DNA of 63,837 nucleotides, taken from assembly GCA_903881475.1 (NCBI GenBank), contig CAIRTK010000075.1, positions 1-63,837 on the forward strand, given 5' to 3'. The DNA comes from an uncultured Opitutia bacterium. GTDB taxonomy: Bacteria > Verrucomicrobiota > Verrucomicrobiia > Opitutales > Opitutaceae. Of the stretch, positions 34,248-42,609 are shown piece by piece (position 1 is the stretch's first letter; each line of letters opens with the position of its first letter). The notes below the pieces were generated by a model. That model ran no database searches and was not told where the DNA came from. It saw only the letters and a program-made list of their open reading frames with translations. Made by a program: the position numbers and the translations under genes.

Positions 34248-36818
34248 CTAGCGCTTTCCCTCCATCTGGCCGCGGGTGACGCCGAGCTGGTTGAGCAACT
34301 TCAGTTCCCGCCACAGTTCGCCGCCCGTGATTTCGCCCCGGATCAACTGATGGTAGCGGGTCAGGGTGCGGCTGACCTCGGCGGCGTCCTCGTTGACAAA
34401 CTCCACGCGGAAACTGCGGGCGCCGAGTTCGAGCAGGCGGGCGACGTATTCGGCGCCAGTCTGGGCGCGGTTGTTGAAGACGGTGTTGCGGCAGCCGGCG
34501 TCGGCCCGGAGCGGGAGCTCGGCGCCGACGCGGTCGCGCAGGGCCACGCGGTGCTTGTCGCACGGCCGGCCGCAGTCGCGGTAGTCCTTGCCGGTCGAGA
34601 GGAACGCGCAGAAGACGCAATGCTCCATATGAAACATCGGCATGTGCTGGTGCACGGTGAGATCGAACCAGGTCCCGGGCGCGGCCTGCAGCAGCGCCTC
34701 GAGCTGGGTGATGTTCAGGTCGTAGCTGGCGGTTACGCGCTCCAGACCGTGATGCCGGATAAAATAATCCGCGGTCAGCGGGTTGGCGACGTTGAGCGAG
34801 AAGTCGCCGCGCTTCCGGTCCCCGGCGAAGAATGCGAGATGGTCGTAGTTGCGGACAAGATAGCCATCCGCGTCGCAGGAGCGCACCTGCTTCAGGATCC
34901 ATTCCTCGCCGGGCTTGAAGATCCGCGGTGGTGCGACCCAGATGCTGCCGGGATTTTCGATTTTGGCTGCGTGATTTTGGCTCTCGGAAGATTGCAGGGT
35001 CCGGAAGCGGGCCACCGCCTCGCGGTAGAATTTCGGATTCTCGAACTCGCAATAGAGCGTGCGGGCGCCGGCGGTCCACGCGGCGTCGAGCTGCTCCGGC
35101 AGCCGGATGACCGCGATCAGTTCGGGCGCGCAGCCGGCCGGCGGCGGTGGGCTGGCGGTGTCCTCCCGCCGATAGTCCAGCGTGCGCCACCGTCGGGGCG
35201 CCGCGCGCAACTGCTCGAGCGCGGCGGCGGACTCGCGGCGCAGGCGGTTGAGCTCGCTGACCGGCAGGATGACATCGCCTTCCAGGAACGAATGCAGTTC
35301 GCCGAGCGTGAACGGCGTGCCGCCGAGCCGGCCGAGCTGCTCGCGCAGGCGGGCCGGCGTCAGCGGATGGTTTTCCGCGGCGGCCAGCGGGAGGGTGGAT
35401 TCGAGCTTCACGACATGGCCGTGGCCATCGTTGGCGATGAGCGTGAGCGGCGTGCCGGCGCGGCCGTGAACTTCCAGCGTGATGGAGCGCTGGAAGCGGA
35501 TCCTGTCGCCGTCAAAGGACGCGCGGACATCGCGGTCGAGGGCGGGATCATTGGTTTTCCAAACGAGCTGGCCGGCCCGGACACGGCGCCAGTCGATATC
35601 GCCGTGGCCGAACCGGAGGGTGGCCCCGCCCTCTTGGGCGGCGGTGACCTGGTAAACCCGGCCGCCCTCTTCGCGCTCATCAGGCTTGCCGGCGTCGAAC
35701 ACGAGGCCGTCGCCGGGCTTGAGCGGGGCGAGCAGCCGCAGCGTGACGCTTTCGCCGGCGACGCGGAGCACTTCGCCGAGAAACACGCCGCGCTTGGTGC
35801 CGAAACGCGCGTGAGCCAGTTCCTGGTTGTTGATACCGCGGAACCAGCCGGGGTACAGGCCGCGTGAAAAACTCATCTCAAGCTCGTAGCGGGCGGCCTG
35901 CGGTTCGAAACGCGGGACGGCGGTGCCGGTGAGGTCCGCCATGACCTTGTCGAGTGCCTGCCGGTAAACGCGCGTGATGCTGGCGACGTATTCCGGAGAT
36001 TTCAGGCGTCCCTCGATCTTCAGCGAACTGACGCCCGCGCGCACGAGGTCGGGCAGCACCTCGAGTCCCGACAGATCCTGCGGGCTGAGCAGGTAGCGTC
36101 GGTCGCCGAGCGGGACCTGATGGCCATCGGCGATGAGGTCATAGGGGAGACGGCAGGCTTGGGCGCATTCGCCGCGGTTGGCGGACCGGCCGCCGAGCGA
36201 TTCGCTGGTGAGGCACTGGCCGGAATAGGCGACGCAGAGCGCGCCATGCACAAACACTTCCAGCGGCAACTGTACTTCGGCGGCGGCCTGCGCGGCGTTG
36301 ATCTTCGCGATATCCTCGAGTGAATTTTCCCGGGCCAGGACGACAAGCTGGGCGCCGAGCTCGCGCGCAAAGGCGACGCCCGCGCCGCTCGTGACCGTCA
36401 TCTGCGTCGAGCAATGGATCGGAAAATCGGGCGACAGTGCGCGGATCAGCCGGCAGGCTCCGACGTCCTGCACAATGGCGGCATCCACGCCGGCGGCGAT
36501 AATCGTGCGGAGGTAATCCTCCGCCTCGGCCAGCTCGGCGGTGAAGATCAGCGTGTTGAACGTCACATATCCGCGCACGCCGCGGCGGTGAAGAAATTCC
36601 ATCAAGCCGGGCAAGTCGGCCTGCGTGAAGTTTTTCGCGCGCATGCGGGCGTTGAACCGCTCCAGGCCAAAGTAGATGGCATCGGCGCCGTTCTCCACCG
36701 CCGCACGGGCGCATTCCCAGTCGCCGGCGGGCGCGAGCAGTTCCGGGCGGCGGAAGGCCGGCGGCGTTTCCGGCCGCGTGGCGGGCGAAGGGGAGGACGA
36801 TTGGGCGGGTGCGCTCAT
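34248..36818 (-). CDS. U32 family peptidase / tRNA-rRNA hydroxylation protein type (long form)
   Basis: 856 residues with the U32 core (about 15-290: PELLAPAGDWECARAAVENG, DAIYFG) and its Cys-rich motif RSANRGECAQACRLPYDL near 210. A C-terminal DUF3656-like part follows, with more cysteines (HCVFCAFLSTG, CGRPCDKH). Long U32 proteins include E. coli RlhA (YdcP), which is needed for 23S rRNA hydroxylation; that role is possible here. About 14 residues near 607-620 (SSESQNHAAKIENP) come from a word repeat. The start ATG is one base past the MFS gene's stop (TGACATG), so the two are coupled. Confidence 0.85.
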   Translation of the reverse strand: MSAPAQSSSPSPATRPETPPAFRRPELLAPAGDWECARAAVENGADAIYFGLERFNARMRAKNFTQADLPGLMEFLHRRGVRGYVTFNTLIFTAELAEAEDYLRTIIAAGVDAAIVQDVGACRLIRALSPDFPIHCSTQMTVTSGAGVAFARELGAQLVVLARENSLEDIAKINAAQAAAEVQLPLEVFVHGALCVAYSGQCLTSESLGGRSANRGECAQACRLPYDLIADGHQVPLGDRRYLLSPQDLSGLEVLPDLVRAGVSSLKIEGRLKSPEYVASITRVYRQALDKVMADLTGTAVPRFEPQAARYELEMSFSRGLYPGWFRGINNQELAHARFGTKRGVFLGEVLRVAGESVTLRLLAPLKPGDGLVFDAGKPDEREEGGRVYQVTAAQEGGATLRFGHGDIDWRRVRAGQLVWKTNDPALDRDVRASFDGDRIRFQRSITLEVHGRAGTPLTLIANDGHGHVVKLESTLPLAAAENHPLTPARLREQLGRLGGTPFTLGELHSFLEGDVILPVSELNRLRRESAAALEQLRAAPRRWRTLDYRREDTASPPPPAGCAPELIAVIRLPEQLDAAWTAGARTLYCEFENPKFYREAVARFRTLQSSESQNHAAKIENPGSIWVAPPRIFKPGEEWILKQVRSCDADGYLVRNYDHLAFFAGDRKRGDFSLNVANPLTADYFIRHHGLERVTASYDLNITQLEALLQAAPGTWFDLTVHQHMPMFHMEHCVFCAFLSTGKDYRDCGRPCDKHRVALRDRVGAELPLRADAGCRNTVFNNRAQTGAEYVARLLELGARSFRVEFVNEDAAEVSRTLTRYHQLIRGEITGGELWRELKLLNQLGVTRGQMEGKR
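34950..34996. repeat. AAAATC-word repeat inside the U32 peptidase gene
   Basis: On the coding strand, words such as CCAAAATCACG, CCAAAATCGAAAATCC and the preceding AATCTTCCGAG run in frame and encode SSESQNHAAKIENP, residues with no match in the conserved flanks. Related to the AATCCG/TCCGAA word family. Confidence 0.5.
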
Positions 36819-36819
36819 G

Positions 36820-38094
36820 TCAGGCGGGCACCTCAACAGGCGTCAACGGGACGACGTCCTTTTTCCCGGGGGTGGAGACGTGCGGTGCGGCCGACCGGAG
36901 CCGGGCGGCGCAGACCACGGTGAGGACAAAAAACCCGACGGAGACAGTGCCGAGCAACGGATAACCGGCGAGGTGGCCGGCGGAATCGCTGGTGACGAAG
37001 AAACCTGCGATAACGTTGGCGCAGCCGCTGGCGGCCTGCTGCAGCGCGGCGTTCACGCTCATGAAACCGCCCCGGTAACGGGCCTCGACGGCGTTGGTGA
37101 TCATCGTCATCGCGGGCGTGAAGCGCCCGGACATCGTGACCATGAAGAGGGCCATCATCAGCGCGGCCACCCCGAGGGAGGACGGCCCGAGCCGCACCAG
37201 GAAGAGCACCACGACGATCGCCGCGGCCGACAGCCAGGCGAGGAGCTTGAAGCGGTCCATGTGGTCGCACAGCCAGCCGAGGACCGGCATGCTGAGCATG
37301 CTGGCGAGACCGCCGATCGCGTAGGTCAGGGGGAGCTGGAATTTTTCATCCAGGCCGACGTTGACGATGAAGGATGGCGCGATGAACGGGACGAGCAGGC
37401 CGCCCGCCATCACCAGCACGGCCCCGAGCGCAAAGGCGCGCAGATGGATGCCATGCGAAAGGATTTCCCGCATTTGCCGTCCCGGGTTGTGGTCTGCGAC
37501 GGCGGTGGGCAGATGGGGCAGGACAATCGAGGCGAGCAGCAGGTTGGCCGCCGCGCAGGACCCGAGCAGGAAGAAGGGGGCATGCCAGCCGTATTTTCCC
37601 GCGAGCACGAGGCCGACCGGCACGCCGAGCACGGAGGCCATGGGAAACGCCCCCATCACATAACTCATCGCCCGGCCGCGCCGGACCGGTGGAATGATGT
37701 CCCCGACCATGGCGCTCACCATCGAGCCGGCCAGTCCGCCGAAGGCCCCGGCGGCCAGCCGCGCAGCCATCAGCCAATGCTCGGTTGGCGCCAGGCCGCA
37801 GGCGAGCGTGGCCAGGCCGAAACCGGTATAGAGCACCAGCAAGGCGCGCTTGCGGTCGAACCGGTCCATGTAAAAGCCGCCCACGAAACCGCTGAGCGCC
37901 GCGGCCAGTCCATAGCAGGCGACCAGCCGGGTAAATTGTGCCGGGGAAATCCCGAAGCTACGCATCAGCTGCGCGCCCAGCGGCATCATGATCATGAAGT
38001 CCAGGACATGCGTGAATTGCACCGCGCCCAAGGTGAGCAGCGTGGCGCGCTCGCGACCCGGCGGAAGGGCATGGTGTTGACCGGAGATGGGCAT
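36820..38094 (-). CDS. MFS transporter
   Basis: 424 residues with twelve predicted membrane helices. The start is ATG 38094 (MPISGQHHALPPGRERATLL); the frame continues upstream to 38133 without support. Features: FTHVLDFMIMMPLGAQLM in the first helix, the loop motif GFYMDRFDRKRALLV (loop 2-3) and a central loop of about 30 residues. The pattern resembles drug or sugar efflux permeases. The LysR gene upstream on the same strand and the coupled U32 gene downstream suggest shared regulation. Substrate unknown. Confidence 0.82.
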   Translation of the reverse strand: MPISGQHHALPPGRERATLLTLGAVQFTHVLDFMIMMPLGAQLMRSFGISPAQFTRLVACYGLAAALSGFVGGFYMDRFDRKRALLVLYTGFGLATLACGLAPTEHWLMAARLAAGAFGGLAGSMVSAMVGDIIPPVRRGRAMSYVMGAFPMASVLGVPVGLVLAGKYGWHAPFFLLGSCAAANLLLASIVLPHLPTAVADHNPGRQMREILSHGIHLRAFALGAVLVMAGGLLVPFIAPSFIVNVGLDEKFQLPLTYAIGGLASMLSMPVLGWLCDHMDRFKLLAWLSAAAIVVVLFLVRLGPSSLGVAALMMALFMVTMSGRFTPAMTMITNAVEARYRGGFMSVNAALQQAASGCANVIAGFFVTSDSAGHLAGYPLLGTVSVGFFVLTVVCAARLRSAAPHVSTPGKKDVVPLTPVEVPA

Positions 38095-38221
38095 GAAAGC
38101 TCTGAAAGGTTGGTTTTTTTCGCCGGAGCGCAATCCGCCATCGCTAAACCTTGGGCGGGACCGGCTCAGGCCTGGGCCAAAGGGTGAGCGGGGTCAGGCT
38201 CATGATTGTCGTGCTTTCACT

Positions 38222-39124
38222 TCAAAGGGTCTCGGTCTTCCCCTGGTTGCGGGCGTGTTCGCGAAGGAGCGCGAGAAATTGTTCCGCCCCGCGGCTTTGG
38301 TAGCGTTGCAGGTGGCGGATCACGGCGATTTCGCGGGTGGGCGCGCTGCCGGTGAGCCGCAGATAAGTGAGCGACTCGCGGTCCGCCGGCAGCCGGGCCA
38401 CCTGGGGCAGGATGGAGATGCCGGCGCCCATGGCGACGAAGAGCTTGAGCGTGGCCACCTGGGCGCAGCGGTAGCCGATTTTCGGGGCAAAATTATGGTC
38501 GCCGCAGAAGCTGCGGATCTGCGCGGCGAGCGTGCTGGAGTCGCCCATGGTCACGAAGGTTTCCTCGGCGAGGTCGTTGGCGGTGATCTCGGACCGGCCG
38601 GTCAACGGATGTCCCTTGCCCACGACGAGCAGGAGCGGCTCGGTCAGCAACGGCTCGACGGAAAGACGGTGGTCTTTGATGGGCAGGGTCACGACGGCGA
38701 GATCGAGTTCCCCCTCCAGCACGGCTCGGTTGAGATCGCTGCGGAAATCCTCCCGCATATGGACCAGCAGATTGGGATGGGTTGTGCGGCAGCGCTCGAT
38801 GAGCGGAGCGACCAAGTAAGGCGCCACGGTGGGTACGGCCCCGACCGTGATACGCCGGTCGAGCGCCGGATGGTCCTTCAGTTCTTTGGTGGCATTTTCG
38901 ACTTCAAAGAGAATGCGGCGGGCACGCTCAAGGAAGGTCGCTCCGGCTTCGGTCAAAACTGCTTTCCGGCCGAGGCGGTGGAATAGTTTGTGCCCAACCT
39001 CGCGCTCCAAATTCAGTATTTGTTGACTGAGAGAAGGTTGAGTGATATGGCTGCGCTCCGCCGCCCGGGTGAAATTCCCGGTTTCGGCCACGGCAAGGAG
39101 ATAGCGAAGCTGATGCAGTTCCAT
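38222..39124 (-). CDS. LysR-family transcriptional regulator (OxyR-like subgroup)
   Basis: 300 residues: winged HTH at 1-60 (MELHQLRYLLAVAETGNFTR, ITQPSLSQQILNLEREVG) and a type-2 periplasmic-binding effector domain from about 90. It resembles the OxyR/CynR branch and has Cys residues in a suitable region (RSFCGDHNF and GYRCAQVAT), but the first active OxyR cysteine position appears to be Thr. I therefore do not call it OxyR. It lies upstream of the MFS gene on the same strand and divergent from a small membrane-protein gene. Confidence 0.85.
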   Translation of the reverse strand: MELHQLRYLLAVAETGNFTRAAERSHITQPSLSQQILNLEREVGHKLFHRLGRKAVLTEAGATFLERARRILFEVENATKELKDHPALDRRITVGAVPTVAPYLVAPLIERCRTTHPNLLVHMREDFRSDLNRAVLEGELDLAVVTLPIKDHRLSVEPLLTEPLLLVVGKGHPLTGRSEITANDLAEETFVTMGDSSTLAAQIRSFCGDHNFAPKIGYRCAQVATLKLFVAMGAGISILPQVARLPADRESLTYLRLTGSAPTREIAVIRHLQRYQSRGAEQFLALLREHARNQGKTETL

Positions 39125-39180
39125 AGCTAAAAACGATGATTATGATAGATAGTGATTATTTCAACTATTGAAAGGGATGG
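39122..39180. promoter_or_regulatory. AT-rich divergent control region of lysR and the small membrane-protein gene
   Basis: It contains two GATTAT copies 16 bases apart (39138 and 39154), overlapping ATAG words (39145, 39149) and CTAT at 39165, in unusually AT-rich sequence for this genome. A LysR autoregulatory site is plausible. The spacing does not fit a full OxyR box. Confidence 0.35.
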
Positions 39181-39236
39181 CGTACTATGGGTCCGTCGGT
39201 TCCAAAGGGAGCCGGCGAACCAAACCAAAATACATT

Positions 39237-39422
39237 ATGAAAAACGAAATCACCCTCCTGGCGGTCCTCCTCGGCCTGATCGGCTCCGCCGCATACCTGC
39301 TTTCCCGTGCGAACCCCGCGGTCACCGCGGACTCCTTGGTCGGCTTTGGCGTCGTTGCGGCGCTGCTGGCTTTGGCGGCACTTGAGTACCGCATTCGCTG
39401 GAAGAGCCTGATTGGGCGGTAA
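39237..39422 (+). CDS. Small membrane protein (61 residues)
   Basis: MKNEITLLAVLLGLIGSAAY begins a first helix; a second helix, GFGVVAALLALAALEY, follows after a short polar loop, with a basic C-terminus. No family recognised. The ATG at 39237 follows an AT-rich leader; the open frame extends back to 39168 without support. A strong terminator follows 33 bases after the stop, so this is a single-gene transcript divergent from lysR and possibly its target. Confidence 0.65.
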   Translation: MKNEITLLAVLLGLIGSAAYLLSRANPAVTADSLVGFGVVAALLALAALEYRIRWKSLIGR

Positions 39423-39454
39423 GCCCGGCAAACGTCAGAGGCCCAGAATCGAGG

Positions 39455-39480
39455 CCCGGAGCAATCCGGGTCTTTTTTTT
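39455..39480 (+). terminator. Intrinsic terminator of the small membrane-protein gene
   Basis: CCCGGA, GCAA tetraloop, TCCGGG, then TCTTTTTTTT. It isolates this gene from the sigma-factor operon that follows. Confidence 0.9.
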
Positions 39481-39499
39481 GCGCCTGCGGGGTGACAGG

Positions 39500-39515
39500 G
39501 AAACTTTTTGGGCGG
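39500..39515 (+). promoter_or_regulatory. Sigma-type promoter box of the ECF operon, copy 1
   Basis: GAAACTTTTTGGGCGG, followed by ATTATAGAC as a possible -10 and the sigma gene 24 bases after the box. The same 16 bases with one change lie upstream of the 77-residue protein gene at 42542-42557. GAAAC fits an ECF -35, suggesting autoregulation. Confidence 0.5.
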
Positions 39516-39538
39516 ATTATAGACAAATCCCAAGCCCG

Positions 39539-40090
39539 ATGACGCTTCTCAGGAAACTACCCGACCCTGAACGCATGGAGGATATTCCTGACGATGAATC
39601 CTGGAAAGACTGGTTTGAGCGACACGGACCCAAACTGCTGCTGTGCGCGCGGCAGTGGACGCGCTCACTCGCGGATGCCGAGGATGTCGTCCAGGAAGCC
39701 TTTGTCCGGTTCTGGAGGCGGCAGCGTCAGCTGGGCGGCTCGGCCCAGGCGCTTCTCATCACCTCGGTGCGGCGGGCTGCGATCGACCTGGCGCGACGCA
39801 ATGCGCGGCGAGGCGTCCGCGAAGAGCGGACCGAAGGCGCCTTGGAAAGCACCGGGCCTGTTTTTGAAACCCCGCTGGAAGGCGACGACCGCCGCCAAGC
39901 CATTGAGTCCGCGCTCCGTCAGCTGCCCGCCGAACAGCGCGAGGTGCTTGTGCTCAAGATCTGGGGTGAACTCACGTTCGGGCAAATCGCCGCGCAGCTC
40001 GGCATTTCCCCCAACACCGCAGCCTCCCGTTACCGCTATGCGCTGGCTGCGTTGCGCGAAACCCTGACTGCCGCCGACTGCCATGGATGA
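39539..40090 (+). CDS. ECF RNA polymerase sigma factor
   Basis: 183 residues. Region 2 covers about 30-90 (LLLCARQWTRSLADAEDVVQ, then EAFVRFWRR), with a linker, and region 4 at about 125-180 (QLPAEQREVLVLKIWGELTF, then GQIAAQLGISPNTAASRYRY). ATG 39539 is preferred; 39575 is an alternative. The stop overlaps the next gene by eight bases, typical of a sigma factor with its membrane regulator. A candidate self-recognised box lies at 39500. Confidence 0.87.
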   Translation: MTLLRKLPDPERMEDIPDDESWKDWFERHGPKLLLCARQWTRSLADAEDVVQEAFVRFWRRQRQLGGSAQALLITSVRRAAIDLARRNARRGVREERTEGALESTGPVFETPLEGDDRRQAIESALRQLPAEQREVLVLKIWGELTFGQIAAQLGISPNTAASRYRYALAALRETLTAADCHG

Positions 40091-40517
40091 CGAATTTTAC
40101 GAACTTGAGGCGGAATTGAAACGCCTGCGTCCGGTCTCTGCCTCCCCGCTGCTGGCCGCCAGGGTGGAGCACGCCCTGGGCGTCCCCCGGCGCAACTATT
40201 GGAGGTGGGCGGCACTGCCGGCCGCCGCGGCGCTGGCCGGTGCCGTTCTGCTCCGGGAAAACCAGCCGCTGCCCGTGTCCGGGCCAAGCCCCGCGGCCGC
40301 CGGCAACGTGGTGACCTACAAGCCGGTGTCGGCCCAGAATCTCCTCTATGAGCAACAGGACGGAGGCCTCGTGACCCTCGCCGACGGCACAACCGCACGC
40401 CGCTACCTGAATTCCTACGTGGACACGATCACGTGGAAGAATCCCCGCACCCAGGCCTCCTTGCGCTGGAGTGTGCCGCGCACCGAGGTGCGCGTGGTGC
40501 CGGTCAGTTTCCAGTAA
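40083..40517 (+). CDS. Single-span membrane protein, probable anti-sigma partner
   Basis: 144 residues. A cytoplasmic N-terminus of about 40 residues (MDDEFYELEAELKRLRPVSA) is followed by one membrane helix at about 42-58 (AALPAAAALAGAVLL) and a periplasmic domain of about 80 residues. No zinc anti-sigma motif (HxxxCxxC) is present. The position (overlapping the sigma stop) and topology support an anti-sigma role, which is inferred. The next gene encodes an exported PDZ protein, together resembling an envelope-stress module. Confidence 0.65.
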   Translation: MDDEFYELEAELKRLRPVSASPLLAARVEHALGVPRRNYWRWAALPAAAALAGAVLLRENQPLPVSGPSPAAAGNVVTYKPVSAQNLLYEQQDGGLVTLADGTTARRYLNSYVDTITWKNPRTQASLRWSVPRTEVRVVPVSFQ

Positions 40518-40546
40518 ATCAAACCCATCCATCAAATCACATCATC

Positions 40547-41557
40547 ATGAAATCCATCCTCCGTTATCTCATTCCGGTCGCAGGCCTCGCCGCCGCCTGG
40601 CCGCTGCTTCGTGCCGAAGAGCCCCCGCCCGCCGAACAAAAGGATCTGCGGGTCATCACCGGTCCGGATGACGCCCCGCCTCCGCCGGCGTCCGGCCATC
40701 ACTTCCGCCGCCTCGGTGGGCCGCTTGGGCTCGAGAGTGTCACCTTTCTGGGTATCGAGACGCGGCCGGCCGATGCCACCCTGGCCGAACAGCTCAACCT
40801 GCCGAAGAACACCGGCCTGATCGTGCGCAACATTGTGCCGGACAGTCCGGCGGCCAGCGTGCTCAAGCCAAACGATGTCCTCGTCCGGCTCGACGATCAG
40901 GTACTCATCGAGCAGCGCCAGCTCTCGGTGCTGGTGCGCAACCATCGCGACGGCGACGAAGTCGCGCTGACTTACATCCGCGGCGGCAAGGAGGCCACGG
41001 CGAAGGTGAAGCTGGCCAAACACGAAGTGCCGAAAATGGCCCGGATGGACGCGGGGCCCGGGATCCAGCCCTTTGCCATGCTGCAGGACGACGAGGCCAT
41101 GCCGCCGGGTTTCGGCCGGGAGGACATGGACCGCGTGCTCGCGCTCATCGACAACGGCCAGCCGGGCCCGCAGCAGCGGCGAATCCGTATCGGCCGTGAT
41201 GACACGCCGGGCATGCAGAGCACCACCGTCAGCACGAGCAACAGCAACATGGTCTTCAGTGATGACAAGGGGTCGCTGGACCTGACCATCAAGGACGGCC
41301 AGAAGACCCTCATCGCGAAGAACGCGAAGGGGGAGCAGCTGTTCTCCGGCCCGGTTACGACGCCGGAGCAGCGCAAGGCCCTGCCGCCGGAGATCCGCGA
41401 ACGCCTCGACAAGCTGGAAGGGATGCAGGAATTCAGCTTCCGGACGGATGACGATTTCCAAGGCGGCAATACGCAGGTGGTGCAGCCCGGGAAAACCAAG
41501 ATCTCGCTGCCCTCGGAAGCGGCAGCCACTCCCGCTCCGCGAACCCCCGCGTTTTAA
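40547..41557 (+). CDS. Exported PDZ-domain protein of the ECF sigma operon
   Basis: 336 residues. The signal peptide is MKSILRYLIPVAGLAAAWPL then LRA. A PDZ domain covers about 60-150 (TFLGIETRPADATLAEQLNL, NTGLIVRNIVPDSPAASVLK, LVRLDDQVLIEQRQL). The rest is Asp/Gln-rich, with no protease catalytic site visible, so it is not a DegS or HtrA. It could sense unfolded C-termini and act on the membrane partner encoded upstream. The gap before it is 29 bases and a strong terminator follows, defining a three-gene operon. Confidence 0.8.
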   Translation: MKSILRYLIPVAGLAAAWPLLRAEEPPPAEQKDLRVITGPDDAPPPPASGHHFRRLGGPLGLESVTFLGIETRPADATLAEQLNLPKNTGLIVRNIVPDSPAASVLKPNDVLVRLDDQVLIEQRQLSVLVRNHRDGDEVALTYIRGGKEATAKVKLAKHEVPKMARMDAGPGIQPFAMLQDDEAMPPGFGREDMDRVLALIDNGQPGPQQRRIRIGRDDTPGMQSTTVSTSNSNMVFSDDKGSLDLTIKDGQKTLIAKNAKGEQLFSGPVTTPEQRKALPPEIRERLDKLEGMQEFSFRTDDDFQGGNTQVVQPGKTKISLPSEAAATPAPRTPAF

Positions 41558-41565
41558 GGGGGCGT

Positions 41566-41599
41566 AAAAAAGCCGGTTCCCGCGGGAACCGGCTTTTTT
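41566..41599. terminator. Bidirectional intrinsic terminator
   Basis: AAAAAA, GCCGGTTCC, CGCG, GGAACCGGC, TTTTTT: perfect stem with A- and T-runs on either side. It serves the ECF operon (plus) and the DUF4199 gene (minus). Confidence 0.95.
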
Positions 41600-41618
41600 G
41601 TCTCAGGAATTATGCCGC

Positions 41619-42161
41619 TCAGGCGACGGGCGGAACCGAGAGATCCTCCACGGCGGCGCGTTTGAGGAAAGCCGCGGCGATGAGGGAAATGACCGTATTG
41701 ATGAACATGATGAATAAAAAGACGAACACGACGTTCAGAATGCTTCCAAGCGGCGACCGCATCATTTTTTCGGCTTGCTCGATGCGCTCACTGCTCATGC
41801 CTGCAGCTTCCCATTTGGTAGTCTGGACTTGGATAATGAGCTCTTGAAACCCGGTGTTGATGAAATGGGTGTAGAGAAAATTCGTCACAATGCCGAAGAG
41901 ACAGGAGAACAGGCTCACCAGCACGCCGGCGCCGAGCGCCCAGCCGTAGCTGAATTCCTCGGTGAGGGGGACCTCGGCGCGCCGGGCTTTGATGCCAAGC
42001 ACGATTAAAACAATGCCGAGTGCGAGGCCGGCGATGCCGCCAATCCATTGGGCCGCCACCCATTTATCCACAGTGGAGTGAAAGCCGGTGAGGTACAGGA
42101 GGACGTTGAGCAACAGGCCGCCCAGCGCCAGGAAGAAGCCGTAGGTAACGTAGGTTTTCAT
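41619..42161 (-). CDS. DUF4199 domain membrane protein
   Basis: 180 residues with four predicted helices (about 7-27, 38-58, 75-100 and 140-168). Family features: TEEFSYGWALGAGVLVSLFS followed by a long loop with an amphipathic stretch, and a final helix (FVFLFIMFINTVISLIAAAF). DUF4199 has no known function and is common in Bacteroidota and Verrucomicrobiota. It shares the bidirectional terminator with the ECF operon. Confidence 0.8.
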   Translation of the reverse strand: MKTYVTYGFFLALGGLLLNVLLYLTGFHSTVDKWVAAQWIGGIAGLALGIVLIVLGIKARRAEVPLTEEFSYGWALGAGVLVSLFSCLFGIVTNFLYTHFINTGFQELIIQVQTTKWEAAGMSSERIEQAEKMMRSPLGSILNVVFVFLFIMFINTVISLIAAAFLKRAAVEDLSVPPVA

Positions 42162-42257
42162 TTCGCCGCGAGCATGGCAGCTGCGGCGTCGAAAACAATC
42201 CTGCCGTGACCGGCGGTGCCGATGCCGGATAAGTGGCTGGCCTGACGCATCCGGGCG

Positions 42258-42491
42258 TCAGGCTGCAAGGCGATCCAGTTGACGGGCCGGGGTGGTCGGA
42301 AACTGCACGGCAGAGATGCGGCGCGGCTGCCAGTAAGGGCGGCGCGGGGCGTAATCCCGGACGACGCCAATCAGGAAGAGCACGGAGGCCGTGGCGGCAT
42401 ACAGCCCCAAGTGGGCATGAAAGGAGAGATCGAGGACGGAAGCGGCCAGTCCGATAAGGGCGGTGGCGGAAAGGAAGGAGATGAATTTCAT
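42258..42491 (-). CDS. Small membrane protein (77 residues) under the shared promoter box
   Basis: Start ATG 42491: MKFISFLSATALIGLAASVL, then a second helix (LGLYAATASVLFLIGVV) and a basic, proline-rich tail with RPYWQPRRISAV. Family unknown. The 16-bp box GAAACTTTTCGGGCGG lies 51-66 bases upstream, nearly identical to the one before the ECF sigma gene, so it may belong to that sigma factor's regulon. Confidence 0.6.
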   Translation of the reverse strand: MKFISFLSATALIGLAASVLDLSFHAHLGLYAATASVLFLIGVVRDYAPRRPYWQPRRISAVQFPTTPARQLDRLAA

Positions 42492-42541
42492 GACGGAAGA
42501 AGTTAAAACGGTGTTGAGGTGTACGCCGTAAGAACGCTTCC

Positions 42542-42557
42542 CCGCCCGAAAAGTTTC
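42542..42557 (-). promoter_or_regulatory. Sigma-type promoter box, copy 2
   Basis: Minus-strand GAAACTTTTCGGGCGG differs from the copy at 39500-39515 at one base. Continuing on the minus strand, GGAAGCGTTCTTACG offers CGTTCT as -10 at ECF-like spacing. Confidence 0.5.
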
Positions 42558-42609
42558 AGTCATTCCGTCCCATTTGGAGGGACGGGCGATCACCGGGATG
42601 GACGGCCGC

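Noticed and set aside
39122-39180. A full OxyR-type operator and an OxyR identity for the LysR gene
   Set aside because: ATAG and CTAT words are present but their spacing does not match the ATAG-N7-CTAT pattern, and the position of the active OxyR cysteine appears to be Thr.
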